A stretch of 64,000 nt of DNA from Sciurus carolinensis. Lineage: Eukaryota; Chordata; Mammalia; Rodentia; Sciuridae. A program made the translations under genes and the position numbers. The stretch spans positions 144,318,057 to 144,382,056 of the forward strand of contig NC_062219.1 of NCBI RefSeq assembly GCF_902686445.1. Reading direction: 5' to 3'. Shown here one piece after another: positions 33,069 to 45,110 of the stretch. The notes beneath the pieces are model-generated. The model made no database searches. It was not told the origin of the DNA and saw only the letters and a list, made by a program, of their open reading frames with translations. Position 1 is the first letter of the stretch; the number at the start of each line of letters is the position of its first letter.

Positions 33069-34659
33069 AAAAAAACCCAAAGGCAGTCTGATGGCTTAAC
33101 CTATGTCCCCAAATGTCCACTGTCATCTTCATTTGGACCAGTCCACCCATCTGGCTAGAGGTTTCCTCTCCTTGAGAAGAAAGCAACTAACGAAAGCAAA
33201 GCATCTCATATTCAGGTTGCACATGCCACCCCAGAGCTCAGTGGCCCAGGAAAGATGAGCTGCTAAGATTTCATTCGGCAGAGAGCATCTCTTTTCAAAC
33301 TCAAGTCACACAGGTGAGCAATTAAGAAACTGAAAGGGAAGAAGGAAAGGTTTCTCCAGGAGCATTTAAAAATGCAAAGCGTGTTCTCTGTAACACCGCC
33401 CGGGGCATTTAATCAAGGGTATCCCTACAAAAGCATCCAGCCTGGTTTTCCAGACCCCCAAACTGCAGAAAGGTGGAGCCGGTAGCCTCGGTAGAGAGCC
33501 CTGCTTACAGCTGCTGCGTGGAGGATGGGGTTGGCTGGCAGTGAGCCGGTAGGGGTGCGGTGCTATGTGACACAGGAGCCACGAAAGAACGGAAGTGAAA
33601 TAGAACTGAAAGCCAACCCCCCGTTCACACTAGCCACATTTTCCATGCTTGGTACCACGAGGGGTCGGCGCCTCTCAGGTCGGACAGGGCAGATCAGACA
33701 TTTGTATGGTCATATAAATGTCCCCTGGGCGGTGCTGCTCCGGATCCCAAGACCCGGTAAGACCTTTTCACTCTTCCATCCACCAAGACTCCGGGCTCTT
33801 GTGTGCCCACGGTGCCATCCATTTAGCATCACAGAATTGGTTCACTCCGTCAAGTTCAGCTTTCCTCCTTCTTTTTAATGACATGGAAAAAACAGAAAAT
33901 ACCAAGGGCATCCTGTGCCAAAGTGACAAGGGAAATGTCGTGTCCTAACACCCACGTTCAGTCTTACTTCTGTGCATCTGTGTGTTTCCACGTGCACCTA
34001 AAGGTGGCCTGTTTTTACACGTGTGCAGTTACTAACTGGGTCCCAATGTAAAATGTGTTTCTTCCCAGGCTTCAGGGTCAGAAAAAGTGAGGCTCGGCAC
34101 ACCAGCACGCAGACGCCTGGGTGATCCTGTCCCGGCTCGTGTTCCCCTTTTCCGGTTGACTCGGATCACGAGGGAATGAGGCACGGTGTCTGATGCATGG
34201 GACCACACACGGGTTTTCCTCCAGAGGTGACTCTCCATGTGCTTTTCCTTGTGAATACATTTCCTCTGGGCGCACAGCCAGGCAACGAGATGGACGGCTC
34301 CGGATGCCCAGCTGGACTCCCAGGGTCCGCATGGGCAGACGGGAGGTGGACAGACCCACCCACGGCCGGGCCCACGCCCGCTCTGGGTGAAGAGCCTGAG
34401 AAGTCCAGTTCTTCTGTACTTAGCAGAACAAAGGGCCAGAACACCAACAGCAGGGACTAAAAGCGCCCCTAAGTCATCCTGGCTCCCTTGGACCTCAAGC
34501 TCTGGCCTCCCAGCTACTGCACTGAGGTTTGCAGAGCCCAGAAGAAACTGGAGCACCCTGCCCTCAGCATGATGGTGAATTCCGTTGGTCAACAGGGCAA
34601 GGCCAGGAAGCCAGGTGTTGGGCCAACAGGTTTTCCTAACCGTCTAGGTGAGAGAAAGT
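33069..34659. other. unique intronic sequence
   Basis: Nothing recognised. ORFs up to 186 codons (minus, 34032-34592) lack domains. Confidence 0.45.
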
Positions 34660-34900
34660 GTTCTGCTGACAGCATTTTTTTAGGTGAGATTAGCATTAAA
34701 TCAGTAACCTAAGTAAAGCAGATTACCTGCAGCACGTGGGTGGGCCTCGTCCAATCAGTTGAAGATTTTATTTAAAAAAAAAAAAAAAAAAAAATGACTG
34801 ATCTCCCTTAAAGAAGAGGCATGCTACCAGCCACCTGCTATGGACTTGAACGACGTTATCAACCCTGCCCTGGTCTCGAGCCCACTGAGCTAGGGTGCCA
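34660..34900 (+). mobile_element. MLT2-like LTR fragment (ERVL) with an A21 run
   Basis: GGTGAGATTAGCATTAAATC, AGTAAAGCAGATTACCTGCA and GTGGGTGGGCCTCGTCCAAT, then CAGTTGAAGATTTTATTT, match ERVL LTRs. A pure A21 run (34774-34794) has expanded inside it. Confidence 0.6.
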
Positions 34901-35194
34901 CTCACTTGTGAGCATGCACACTGTCTTCCTATCTAGTGTGCACACTCTGTGCATGTATGTGCATGTGTCTAATAGTCAAGGAGACACGTTTCCCTGGAGA
35001 AGCATGAGACCACTAACCCTTAACTAATAACCCTCCTCATTCTGGAATGCCACCTCCTCTGTGCAGCCACCCTGATTTCCTCTGCTCCGTCCTCTCTGCT
35101 CATCCCTGAGGGATGCTGTTTGTGCTGCTTTTCTGCAAACATAACGAGTGGGCCCATACTGTGGCTCATTGGCCAGCCAACACTTTGATTCTAA
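34901..35194. other. unique intronic sequence
   Basis: Nothing recognised. Confidence 0.4.
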
Positions 35195-35345
35195 ACCAGA
35201 TCCTTTAAAGCTGAGTCCAGCAGCAGCCCCTGGAAGCTTATTAGAAACAAAATCCCAAGCCCCACAGAACCAGAATCTACATTTCAGCCAAGATGCCCAG
35301 AGGACTCCTGGGTGTGTTAAAATTTGAGACGCACTGCTGGAACAA
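35195..35345 (+). mobile_element. MER5A-like element
   Basis: CCAAGCCCCACAGAACCAGA, ATCTACATTTCAGCCAAGAT, then TTAAAATTTGAGACGCACTG at the terminal repeat. Confidence 0.65.
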
Positions 35346-37004
35346 GAGGTTTCTAACTCTGAGAAACTTAAAGAAAAAATGCCTATGCTCTTTCGTAGTC
35401 CCAGAGACCCTGACGTAACTGGCCTGGGGTACGGCCTATGCACGCCAACCTCAGGAGCCTCTCAGGGCTCCTGATAGACAACAAGCTCAAGAATCATCGC
35501 AAGGAAGCTCTCGTTTTATAAGAGGCATCAAGGACGGCAAGGTTGGGGAATCTGCAGCAGGCCACAGGTGAGTCAATGCGAGGAATGAGAGAATCTTCCT
35601 ACCAAGGTTTCACGTCTCCCTAAAAACAATGTGTTAAGGAGAGAGAAAAAAGATACAGATGCCCTGTCAGCAAGTTTAAAACGAAACCTGGATCATCCGA
35701 CTCACTGCTGATGGAGTCGCTGTCAGCAAGCCACGTCATCTGCTCTGCAGGGAAGAGCCAACAGGACCCTCTCCAAAGAGAGAGCTACACCTGTAGGTTG
35801 AATCTTAGGAAACTCTCTCATTGATAATGACTGGGGAAAGCTGAAACCGAGTGCAAAATCAGTGCTAGGAAAGACATGTGTCACCCCCAGGCCGGGGCGA
35901 CCCCAAAATGTCCCGAGCTGATGCAGGGAAGGCTCATTGGCTCCGTCATTCTCTGCGGATCCTGAGATGCTCTGGTTATGTAACTTCTTGGGAAGGTACG
36001 AGAAGATGACACTGTGTCTTCTGGTGGCCATATGGTGTGGGTTTTTAATCTGAGGAGCTAGCAGGAAGGAGAGAGGAGAGAAGTAAAAGGATTTCTCTTC
36101 CTTTCAAGGTCCTCCCTGGGTTTTATCTTTATACTGGTTTGGTGAGGTTGACTAATTCCTCTGCCTGGGTCATGATCAGTCACAACAGACTTTCCACCCA
36201 CAGAGATCATCAAGGCCATGTAGGAAGGGTGACTCTACACCACGGGAGCCCATCTGCAACCAGCACCCACATAGAAACCGCTGCACCTGCCGCTGACTCA
36301 TACACAACAGGGTGACGTTCTCCATCACCTCCCTGCCTGTGGCCTCCTATAAACCCACCGAGACACCATTTCTGACCTGGAGTCGGCTGGAGTGAATATT
36401 CCTTGATCTGCTCAGGGCTGCACAGTATTTCTTCTTTGGCAAACCACATCTTTCCTTGGTGCAATGGAGAACAACTTACTCAGTGAAACACCTGCAGAAG
36501 AAGCTAACCACAAACGCCCACCATGCTTATAAATTTGTGCCCAGAATCGGGGACACCCCACCGAACTTGAGGGTGGCAAAAGCACCTTCCCATACAGATG
36601 AATTCTCAGTACCGTCATTAAACATTTCAGGGGTGTGGGGAACCGCCATCATGGGCACAACAGACGTGGACAGGTGCACACGCTACACACGCGCATCTCC
36701 ACCTGGAAGCACGCTCGCTGGCTCTCCCGCCACTAGGCGGCCCCGCCCACTGAGCCTCGCAGGCCACGCCCCTTTGCCCCTGGACCACAAGCACCCCACC
36801 CCCAAGATAAAGGGAAGAGCGCTTCCTGGTTGGGAGCAGAATGGGGGATGGCTGTGTAGCTGATCAGGACAAGTGAATCCGCTGCCTCCTGAATCAGCGC
36901 ACCACCGCGACAGCACTAAAACGGCACCTAAGATACTGACCACACCAACGATCCGGCCTGTTGGTGCCAAGCTCTTAAAGCGAGTTATTAGCACACAGGG
37001 TGGG
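35346..37004. other. unique intronic sequence
   Basis: No repeat recognised. A small CpG-bearing segment at 36660-36790 holds the CTCF-like motif below. Confidence 0.45.
36727..36745 (+). promoter_or_regulatory. CTCF-like motif
   Basis: CCGCCACTAGGCGGCCCCG matches 16 of 19 positions of the CTCF core as I remember it, including the invariant CCA and GGC. It could be an insulator or loop anchor in the intron; occupancy is unknown. Confidence 0.35.
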
Positions 37005-37150
37005 AACTAGAGGGATCTCTTAAAGACCGACTCTGGCGTCTGCGTTTTACAGGAAGAGAGAGTCTAGGCAGGTGAGGTCACTCGCCCAAGGTGGCACGGC
37101 TAATTGGTGGTAGTGTTGGGACAAGAACCACCCGGCCAGCTTCCCAGGCC
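37005..37150 (-). repeat. MIR
   Basis: CAGGTGAGGTCACTCGCCCA, AGGTGGCACGGCTAATTGGT and TTCCCAGGCCCACGCCCTCT: antisense MIR end. Confidence 0.65.
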
Positions 37151-37698
37151 CACGCCCTCTTGGCTGCGTGACCCCACAGGCAGGAGGTGAGCGGTTTTCT
37201 CAGGGTCAGGGTTCTGAAGCTGCACGAGCTGATGCCAACGTGGGCTTGGCGAGGCCGCAGCTTCCTGCCAGAGGGAACAGACCTGGAAGCACGGCCTCGC
37301 ACCGTTCCCCCGTGTCGGGGGCAGGCTAAAGCCAGCTAGAGGCCTCCTCCCGCCCAGGGCAAGTTTAGGAGCCCCAGGGAACCCTTGGGTGTTCTCAGCA
37401 GTGTCCCAGCCTTGGCCACAGGGTTGGGATATAAACAAGCCACCCTGCCGCCAAGCACCTGCGGGGCGACTCTCCAGACCCAGAGACTCCTCCGCTGATT
37501 CACCTGAGCATCAGCAAAGCCCCTGGACACACATTCGGCCCCTTCCGCTTCCCAGAAGAGACGGCCTTTCCCTAGGGACAAGGTGGGACTCGTTTTTCCT
37601 CCACCAAACATGCATAAACACTTGGGGACAGCTCCCAGGCCCAAAGGACCACAGATGAAAGAACTGGAGGGAGAGTCACCCCGTCAGACTGTGTTTTT
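37151..37698. other. unique intronic sequence
   Basis: Nothing recognised; GC-rich. Confidence 0.4.
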
Positions 37699-37775
37699 TG
37701 TCTCTTTGTTTAGTGGTGCTGAGGATGGAACCCAGGGCCTGGCACAGGCTCGACACTGAGCTACATGCCCAGCCC
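37699..37775 (-). repeat. ID SINE
   Basis: GTGGTGCTGAGGATGGAACC, CAGGGCCTGGCACAGGCTCG, ACACTGAGCTACATGCCCAG. The first 58 bp are almost identical to 39442-39499. Confidence 0.82.
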
Positions 37776-37824
37776 TTTCTCTTTCTTTTGAAATATAAAT
37801 TAATTTTTCCCACTATGACCATAA

Positions 37825-38010
37825 CTTGTGTGTGTGTGTGTGACTAGGGATTAATCTCAAGGTCGCGCTACCACTGAGCCACATCCCCAGTCCTTTTTAT
37901 TATGAGGCAAGGTCTAAGTTACCCAGGCTGACCTAAAAATCATGATCCTCCTGCCTCAGTCTCCCAAACTACTGGGATTATAGGCATGCGCCACCACCCT
38001 GGGTCCTTAT
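37825..38010 (-). repeat. B1-dID SINE with (GT)n
   Basis: (GT)7 replaces the usual T-rich end (37829-37842), then GGGATTAATCTCAAGGTCGC, ACCACTGAGCCACATCCCCA and GGGATTATAGGCATGCGCCA. Confidence 0.82.
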
Positions 38011-38174
38011 TACCATAAGGTTAAAAGATTGAAAATGTAGACAAGAGAAAAAAAAATTCCGTAAATCTACAACTTGGTAATAAGCACCATTAGGATTTGG
38101 TCTTATTACCCACCAGACTTTTCTGGGCAAGGGTGAGTGTTGTGTTCCATCAGGCTGCCATCCTAACACACAAA

Positions 38175-38435
38175 TGCTTCTGCATCCTTTTTTTCTTCCT
38201 CTAATTATATCATAAGGACATTTTCCATTTTGCTGCAGACTTCCTTGCATAATTCCAACAGCTATTTAGTATTTAACCAACTGTATTTCCCAAATTTGCC
38301 TAACTGTTCTGATACTGCATAAAATGTATTTGTTTGCAGCATTTTGTTAATTACAAATACAGCATTGGTGAACACTACTGATTTGGAGGTATTTTTGTCA
38401 TCATTATTTCCTTAGGAGAGCTTCCTAGAAGTCAT
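38175..38435 (-). mobile_element. old LINE fragment (L1M-like)
   Basis: AAGGACATTTTCCATTTTGC, CAGCTATTTAGTATTTAACC and ACAAATACAGCATTGGTGAA resemble the same L1 3' region as 10955, strongly decayed. Confidence 0.4.
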
Positions 38436-39219
38436 CCTCCTCATTGTTGGGAAAGCAGAAGCCCCAAGTGATTAAATGATTCAACAGGGTAAGAAACACT
38501 CTCCAGAGACCTGGGTTCGGTCTCAACTTGGCTTTCCAGTGATCAGCATCAGAACACTGACAAGTCACTCCCCTCCCCTGTAACTGGGTTCCTCTCTGGC
38601 ATTGGGAGACAGGTCCCCCTGACCTAACAGGTGTCCCGATGGCCAGGAGCGTTCTCTTTCCACTATTCTCTGCAGCCTCCCATCTGAGATACCAAATTCC
38701 CCGACCAGTCTCTCTTCTCTGCTTTTCATGTTAGCTGCTCAGAAAAGTGACGTAGTCAAAGCCCCTGGAGGGACGGTGTTAATCTAAGCACGCGGGGGCC
38801 AGGCCGATGGAACCAACGGACTGCAAACCCAGCAGCAGAACGGTCACTCCTCCTACAGAGCCCTTGCCACCGCTGTCTGAATCCAGGTCAGCCATGGAAC
38901 TCAACAGACCTTGCTTCTCGCCTGCCGTGTTGGCCACAGGGCGTTGTGATAATGAACAGACAGGCTTGCCCTTGGGGACTTCTCAGAATTCAGTTGTGCA
39001 CCGGCAAGAGCCACCTTTGTCTCCTAGGATGGCTCTCCAGGACGGGAAAGCAGCCACTGGTCACATCCCTAAGGACCTCTGCAAGCAAATCACACCTTGC
39101 CCCAGAAAACAGGTACACCGATGCAGGAACACAGCCCACTCCTCGGGTCCACCTTCGCATACACTCGTTGGTCGTTTAACTTCTCTTCATTTTTGAAAAA
39201 TGAATTATATAATAATTCA
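38436..39219. other. unique intronic sequence
   Basis: A weak sense MIR-like segment may lie at 38495-38640 (CCTGGGTTCGGTCTCAACTT). Nothing else recognised. Confidence 0.4.
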
Positions 39220-39330
39220 GCTGAGAGCAGTGGCACAGGCCTGTAATGCCAGAGACTCAGGAGGCTGAAGCAGGAGGATCACAAGTTCAAAGCCAGCCTC
39301 AGCAACCCTGCAAGAGCCTGTGACGCACCT
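39220..39330 (+). repeat. B1-dID SINE, left part only
   Basis: AGCAGTGGCACAGGCCTGTA, GAGACTCAGGAGGCTGAAGC, AAGTTCAAAGCCAGCCTCAG; the ID half is missing. Confidence 0.8.
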
Positions 39331-39441
39331 ACATTTTAGACGTTAAAATGTGAAAAGAATCCACCACTTAGAATCCGTGATGAAATATTTAACTTCCCTG
39401 TGGCTGAATTTCTTACTAGTAAAAGGGAAAGAGATGCTAAA

Positions 39442-39499
39442 TGTCTCTTTGTTTGGTGGTGCTGAGGATGGAACCCAGGGCCTGGCACAGGCTCAACAC
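39442..39499 (-). repeat. partial ID SINE, near-identical to 37699-37756
   Basis: 56 of 58 bases match the ID at 37699, including TGTCTCTTTGTTT beyond the ID body. The element is cut before the A-box end. Confidence 0.75.
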
Positions 39500-39587
39500 C
39501 TGGGAGCTGGCTGAGCAATGGAAAGCAGTCACTCCAGACCTGCTCCTCAGAGAGTGCTCTCTAATTCTTCAAAATATTAATTTCTCT

Positions 39588-39913
39588 AAGAGAAGAGGGA
39601 TCCGTGGGGTGGAGGAAGGGGATTGAGGGGGAAGGAAGAGGGGTGGGAAAAGGGAGGATCGCTGGAATGGATCTGACCCAACTATCCTGCATCCATATAT
39701 GAATATACCACAGTGAGTTTCACCCTTCTGTCCATCCATAATGCACAAATTAAAAAAAAACTATATGCAAATAGAAGAAAGGTCAAAGGAGTAGAAGAAA
39801 GGGAACAGGAAAGGGAGGAGGGAAAGGGACGGATGAGGGACCCGTTATAGTTGATGCTTGTAAAATTGTCAAAAGGAATACCAAAATTGTGTCTCTATAG
39901 TGAACTAATTTTA
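39588..39913 (+). mobile_element. rodent L1 3' UTR insertion with compound 3' end
   Basis: Flanked by an exact 17-bp target duplication AAAATATTAATTTCTCT (39571-39587 and 39914-39930). The body shows GATCGCTGGAATGGATCTGA, CAACTATCCTGCATCCATAT and AAATTAAAAAAAAACTATAT. A further ~150 bp, again purine-rich, lies between this A-rich end and the second duplication copy. Confidence 0.85.
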
Positions 39914-39930
39914 AAAATATTAATTTCTCT

Positions 39931-41729
39931 TCTCATTTCAAAGGTGATGGGGAAGTTCCGGGTGGATCGCAAGCCCCTTCAGAGTAGAGATCTTTTATGC
40001 TTTGACCGTTCTTAACTCCCATGACCCAGATGTTTCCGTACACCACGTAGGTACTCAATGAGTGAGTGGGGATGCAAATGTCAAAACTGTGAGGTACCTA
40101 AGCCAGGGAATCCTGTCTGAGGACACAGCCATGTGTCCCACCAGCTTCCCCAGGGCCTGAATGTGACGGCACATCTATCAGGACCATCCTGCCTGGGTCT
40201 GGGGACGGGAAGGGGGAGAGCCATGTCAGCTCTGGAGGCACATCCCGGCCGCCCGGGCCTGGGACCTCCCCCACACACAGGCTGCAGATGGAGGCAGCTG
40301 CATTCAGGCAAGAAGGACCCGCTAAGTCTTATTCTACAGACAAACGTGGCATTGTGGTACCCGCGGGCCTCCCAGAGAAGGCCAGGCTGCCTCTGTGCCC
40401 CGTGAGCGGTGGTGCGTATTAAGTCAGAGGAGCTGCATCCCCTGGGGCTGGGAACCTGTCCCCCAGGACTCTCTGGGAGCAGCAGTGTGAGGTGTAAACA
40501 GTCGTCCCACGTGGGTGGAACTGCAGGGAGGAGCGGGCCTCACACAAACAGAGCCACGTGGTGTTCCCCCCACGTCTGAATGCCCGCTGCTTTTCCTCCT
40601 CTGACGCCCCAGCTCCTCTGGAGAGGGAAGGAGACAGAGCAGAGCAACAAATCTCATTTTTGCCTCCCACTTTTGATTATTTATATTCACGTAGGAGTGA
40701 GCAGAGCTTCCAGGGACACATTTAAATAGCGAATCATCTCAGATCATCGCTTTGCCCTTGACTGGCAGCGTCATTCCGGCGGAAGCGCGCTCCTGGGTGT
40801 GCAGGCTCACACCTTCACACATGCACACCCACTCGCCCCAGCCCAGCTTCCCGCAAGCTGGAGTTCACAGTCCCAGTCCCCGAAGGAACGCTTGCACACA
40901 TGGATATGGCTCTCACAGCGCTAATGGGACTCCAGGAAGAAAAAAGCAAGCAACGATAATTAGCAAAATAGTAATTACCTATTAGTTGAGGCATCATGCT
41001 CTAGTATGTATTTAGCTTCTCCCCTCAGATGATGGGAAGGAACGGGTACGGGAAGAGAGGAGGAATAAGTCAGGGCCCCCGTGTCCCCCAGTGTCACACA
41101 GAAGTAGAAAACCATCTTACTGGGAAATCAGAATTCTTCCCCTCAGCCCAATCCTCAGGAACCTGCTGCTACATGTTCTCACAGGTTCCTGCAAGATTAA
41201 CAGTCCTGGCCTCTAGAAACTTCCCTCACCACACTCCTGGGTATTCTATTAAGTCCCTTTGCTTCTCTGTGCTTCCATTGCTATGTTGACCAAAAGCCAT
41301 CCCTCATGGGATAACTGAGGGGGCAGACAGAGAACCTGCCATGGCCCTGCTCTGCCTAAAGTCTGTGCCACCTGCTGCCTAAAGTCCTGTGGTAACACTG
41401 AGGTAAGGTGGGGAGGGGCAGAGTCATTTATTTGACTGATCATTCCCAACTTCTCATGGAGAATTTAGGAAGCTTTCCATACCTCACGCCCTTCTTATTA
41501 ATAAGAGTCCTTACTAATAAATCCAGAAGAACGTGCCTGGGCCTTGTGAAACACCTACTAATTAGTTCTGAGACACCAACACCCCAATGTGTAGATACCC
41601 TATTATCCCATTCTTTGGAGAAAATGAAACATATTCAAAGGTTTGGATTTCTCAAAAAATCATGGTAAGATTAAACACAAGCAGCAGCTCTGCTCACAGC
41701 TATACCCCAATCTCAGAATTAGTGCTGCC
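39931..41729. other. unique intronic sequence
   Basis: 1.8 kb without a recognised repeat. No gene seen. Confidence 0.45.
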
Positions 41730-41935
41730 CAGTAGAACTTTCTTCAGTGACGGAAATGCTCCATGCTACACCATCCAATATGGTAGCCACATGTGGCCTT
41801 CCGGCACTTGAAATGTGGCTAGAGCAACTGAAGAACTGAATTTTTCCTCTTGTTCAGTTTTAGCTTACGTAAATTTGAAGAGCCACACGTGGCTAATGGC
41901 TACTACTTTGCATAGCATAGATCTAGAGTGTCAAG
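41730..41935. mobile_element. nonautonomous hAT-Charlie-like element
   Basis: GCTGCCCAGTAGAACTTTCT, CCATCCAATATGGTAGCCAC, CACTTGAAATGTGGCTAGAG and CACGTGGCTAATGGCTACTA run through a near-complete copy of the family also at 12042. Confidence 0.78.
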
Positions 41936-41994
41936 GAAAGAATGAATGGACCATGGCTCACCACACTATGTCCTGATTAAGTCGGATCTCCATG

Positions 41995-42175
41995 TTTATT
42001 GAGTATTCGTGTTGAGCAGAGCCCTGTTTAGGTTGACAACCTCAGGAGCTAGTGCATTTATTATCTCTGTTTACAGATGAAGAAACAGACTCATTAAGTG
42101 AAGAGTCAACAGCCACGTAGCTCACGGCAAGACCAGGATCCAGTGCTGGCCGTGGGACTCCCACACCTGCCTGGC
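41995..42175 (-). repeat. MIR
   Basis: TTATCTCTGTTTACAGATGA, AGAAACAGACTCATTAAG and CAAGACCAGGATCCAGTGCT: antisense MIR. Confidence 0.75.
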
Positions 42176-42929
42176 TACAGTCCCCCAGGCTTTCTGGGAT
42201 CTGGTGGGACCACCTCTTAAAACTGGCCGACTTTTCCACTGATGAAAAATACCAAGGTGCCTCACTTTCAACAGAGTACTATCAAGTTCGACAAGGAACT
42301 TTCCCTTTGGACATGGAGCAAAATAGATACGTGACGTGTCTCATCTGGGGATCTTCTAAAAATCTAGCCACAGGGGTCACCTCACAAGGTTCTGGTGACT
42401 GACTCCCAGGTCCCAAGTCGAGACTTAACTACTCCTTCTACCTCTGTGGCCTCTTCCTACAGCCACCTCCTGCGATGGCAGCCACACAGAGGTGGCCCAG
42501 TCTCCGTGAGCTGTCATGACACCGAGAGGTGGGTCTGCACGCCACACGTGAATGTCCTCCAAGGGTGTGAGTCACTGCCACCACCCGACAGCAGCACAAA
42601 CCAGGGGCAAGACCCTACCCGCCCTCCTGTCCCCAGCTGCCCTGACTCCGACTCCGTCACACACAGGACTTTGGTCCTCAGGGCGTTTCCAGCAGCTCTT
42701 CCCACACCCTCTAGGGCAGCCATTCCCGCCCCTCTCAGCCGGGTTCTCTCCAGGGCTCTGCGGGCTGTTTCCCTCGCTGACCCCGCAGTGCGGTCATTTG
42801 TGACTGTCACTGTGTGGGATCCGAGGGCAGAGGACCACGAAAGTGGCACTGACTGCTGCTGAAGAAAACTGGTTTTAGGCTATGGGGCATTCTTTTCCTA
42901 ATGTTGAAATTGGTCTATGACATTTGTAC
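42176..42929. other. unique intronic sequence
   Basis: Nothing recognised; GC-rich ORFs of about 110-155 codons are shadows of one another. Confidence 0.4.
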
Positions 42930-43140
42930 TTATTTATATTGAACTGATGGGATGATTCCAGACTCATCTATGGTGTGAAATGATCCAATCGGGGCAGTCG
43001 GCATCTCCACGGCCTCTAAGACTATCCGTCCTGTGTGTGGGGACCTGCAAACTCTTCTCTGGTTATCTTGAAATGTAGAGTGAACTGCTGAGAATTTAGG
43101 ACAACCTCAGATCTCTCTAACATTGTTCCAGGTGGCCAAC
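42930..43140 (-). mobile_element. L1M 3' region fragment
   Basis: AATGATCCAATCGGGGCAGT, CGGCATCTCCACGGCCTC, GTGTGTGGGGACCTGCAAAC and GGTTATCTTGAAATGTAG follow the antisense L1 3' UTR. Confidence 0.6.
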
Positions 43141-43884
43141 TGTGGGAAACACCGGGAAGCTCCCCACAAAAAGCCACAAAAGACTCCAGAACATTCTACA
43201 CCTTCCCTTTAAATTATTTAAGCCCTACCCCTCTTCTTGCTCCATTGAAGCCACAGCTCCTCACAAAGGTCTTCCAGATCATTCCCGCTCTCAGCTCCTC
43301 AGCCTGCAGTAGCCGCGATGGCAGAGCCACCTCCTCGGGGACCCACAGCTGCCTGAGGGGAAGGACACTGGGGACAGTGAGGCCTTTCCTCACAGCTCCT
43401 GAACATCTTATCTCTAAACTCAAACTCAAGTTCCTCTCTTGAGCTTGGCAGTGAAGGGAAAGGAATGATTCACCAGCCATCGGCAGATGCCCCTTCCAGG
43501 TCCCACCCACGGCGCACCTCCCACCTCCTCTCTGTCACTCACGCACACGGCACTTTTACCAGCAGGGTTCTGTTACAGCGTTTCCTCCTCCCTTTGTTCT
43601 AGTGCCCTCCGCAGACTGGCCCTGGGAAGCTCCCCTGGTGGCCGACTCTTCACCCAGGGCCGACGGGGAGTGGGGAGCGTTCACGTGCCTCAGGTGAACC
43701 CTCCCTGGTACCACGCTGTCGCCGAGCATGCTCCTCGCCACACACCCCATCGCCTCCGTGTGTCTGCCGGTGTTTATCTTTTCCCAAGGACAAAGCCTGT
43801 GTCTTACTCTCCAGGCTGTTTCCCACCACAGCCAACGGCGAGCGCTACAGGCATCCAAAAGACATTTACTGAATAAAAATAAAT

Positions 43885-43885
<1 letters not shown>
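43141..43885. other. unique intronic sequence
   Basis: Nothing recognised. Confidence 0.4.
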
Positions 43886-43947
<62 letters not shown>

Positions 43948-43950
43948 GAA
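43886..43950 (+). repeat. (GA)n microsatellite
   Basis: About 32 GA units, one AA interruption at 43922-43924. Sense RNA of GFOD1 is (TC)n here, a polypyrimidine tract able to bind PTB. Confidence 0.97.
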
Positions 43951-44269
43951 AGAGGGAGCAATAATCTCCAGACACTGAGAAAAATAGGGGATTAGGAGAC
44001 CATGGGGACCGCAGATAATCTGCAAATTGCAAACGTCCCCAGCAGAGTGGCGTGCCTTTATCAGGGCCCCAGGCAAGGCTGCAGCCCCGACCAGCCCCAC
44101 CTGCTGCATAATGAGCCATTTTAGCAAATATTTGCAAAGCTCTTTTACTTGGGTTGGAGAATTAGTTCAACTGTACTAGGTCCAGAAATCAAAAACAAAG
44201 GACAGGGATGAGGGGGTGGCTCTACCCCTGCCCCACCTGGAGCCTGCTACTGCCACAAACTAAGAAAAT
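43951..44269. other. unique intronic sequence
   Basis: Nothing recognised. Confidence 0.4.
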
Positions 44270-45110
44270 CACCAAACCAGCGCTTACAACTCAATTCAAG
44301 ACCACAAAACCCTATTTAAAAACGGACAAGAGATTTGAATAGACATTTCACCAGAGACAAGGCATGACTGGATGAAACGCACAAGAAAAGACACCGATGT
44401 CATTAGTCGGGAGGAATATGCAAATCAAATTCATGAGATACCGCCAGGCGCCAACTCTAATGGCTCTTATCAAAAAGACTGACAATACCAGGTGCTGGGG
44501 ATGACGTGGAGACATCAGAACCCTCCTGCGTCACTCGTGGGAATGCGAAAGCATGCGGTTGCTTTGGAAAAACAGTGTCACAGTTTCTGCAAAACTGAAA
44601 TATAAATATTCCATATGATCAACCATTCCAGTCCCAGGTGTCTGATCAAGAGAATGCAAATGCAGATCTACAAAAGACGTGCATACAGGTGTCCCCTGCA
44701 GCGTTACTCAACAGCCAAACCTGGAAACAATGTGAAGACCCCTTAGATGGTGGATGGAGACACAAAAAGTGCTATATTCATACCACAGATTATTCCTCGG
44801 AAGTAACCAGAAATGAACTTCGAACACACGCAACAATGTAGATGAACATCGAAATCGTGATGCCCCATGAAAGAACCCAGACACAAGACTACTCATTAGG
44901 AGACTGCATTTCTATGGCATTTCGAGGAAAAGCAAACCACAGAGACGTAAAGCAGATCAGAGGCTAGTGGCAGGAACGGGTCAGCTGCACACAGGCATGG
45001 GGAACCCAGGGTGTTGGAAATGTTCTAAATGTTCTTTTGGTCGTGATGGCTGTACAGCTATATACATTTACTAAAAATCTCTGGAACACATAGGTGAATT
45101 TCATGGTATA
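44270..45110 (+). mobile_element. L1M fragment (3' ORF2 to 3' UTR)
   Basis: GGACAAGAGATTTGAATAGA, ATATGCAAATCAAATTCATG, GGTGCTGGGGATGACGTGGA, then GGCTAGTGGCAGGAACGGGT and GTGATGGCTGTACAGCTATA. Many stops; inactive. Confidence 0.82.

Noticed and set aside
43556..44137. 193-codon minus-strand ORF with Ser-Leu repeats
   Set aside because: Crosses the GA microsatellite, which removes stops in that frame.
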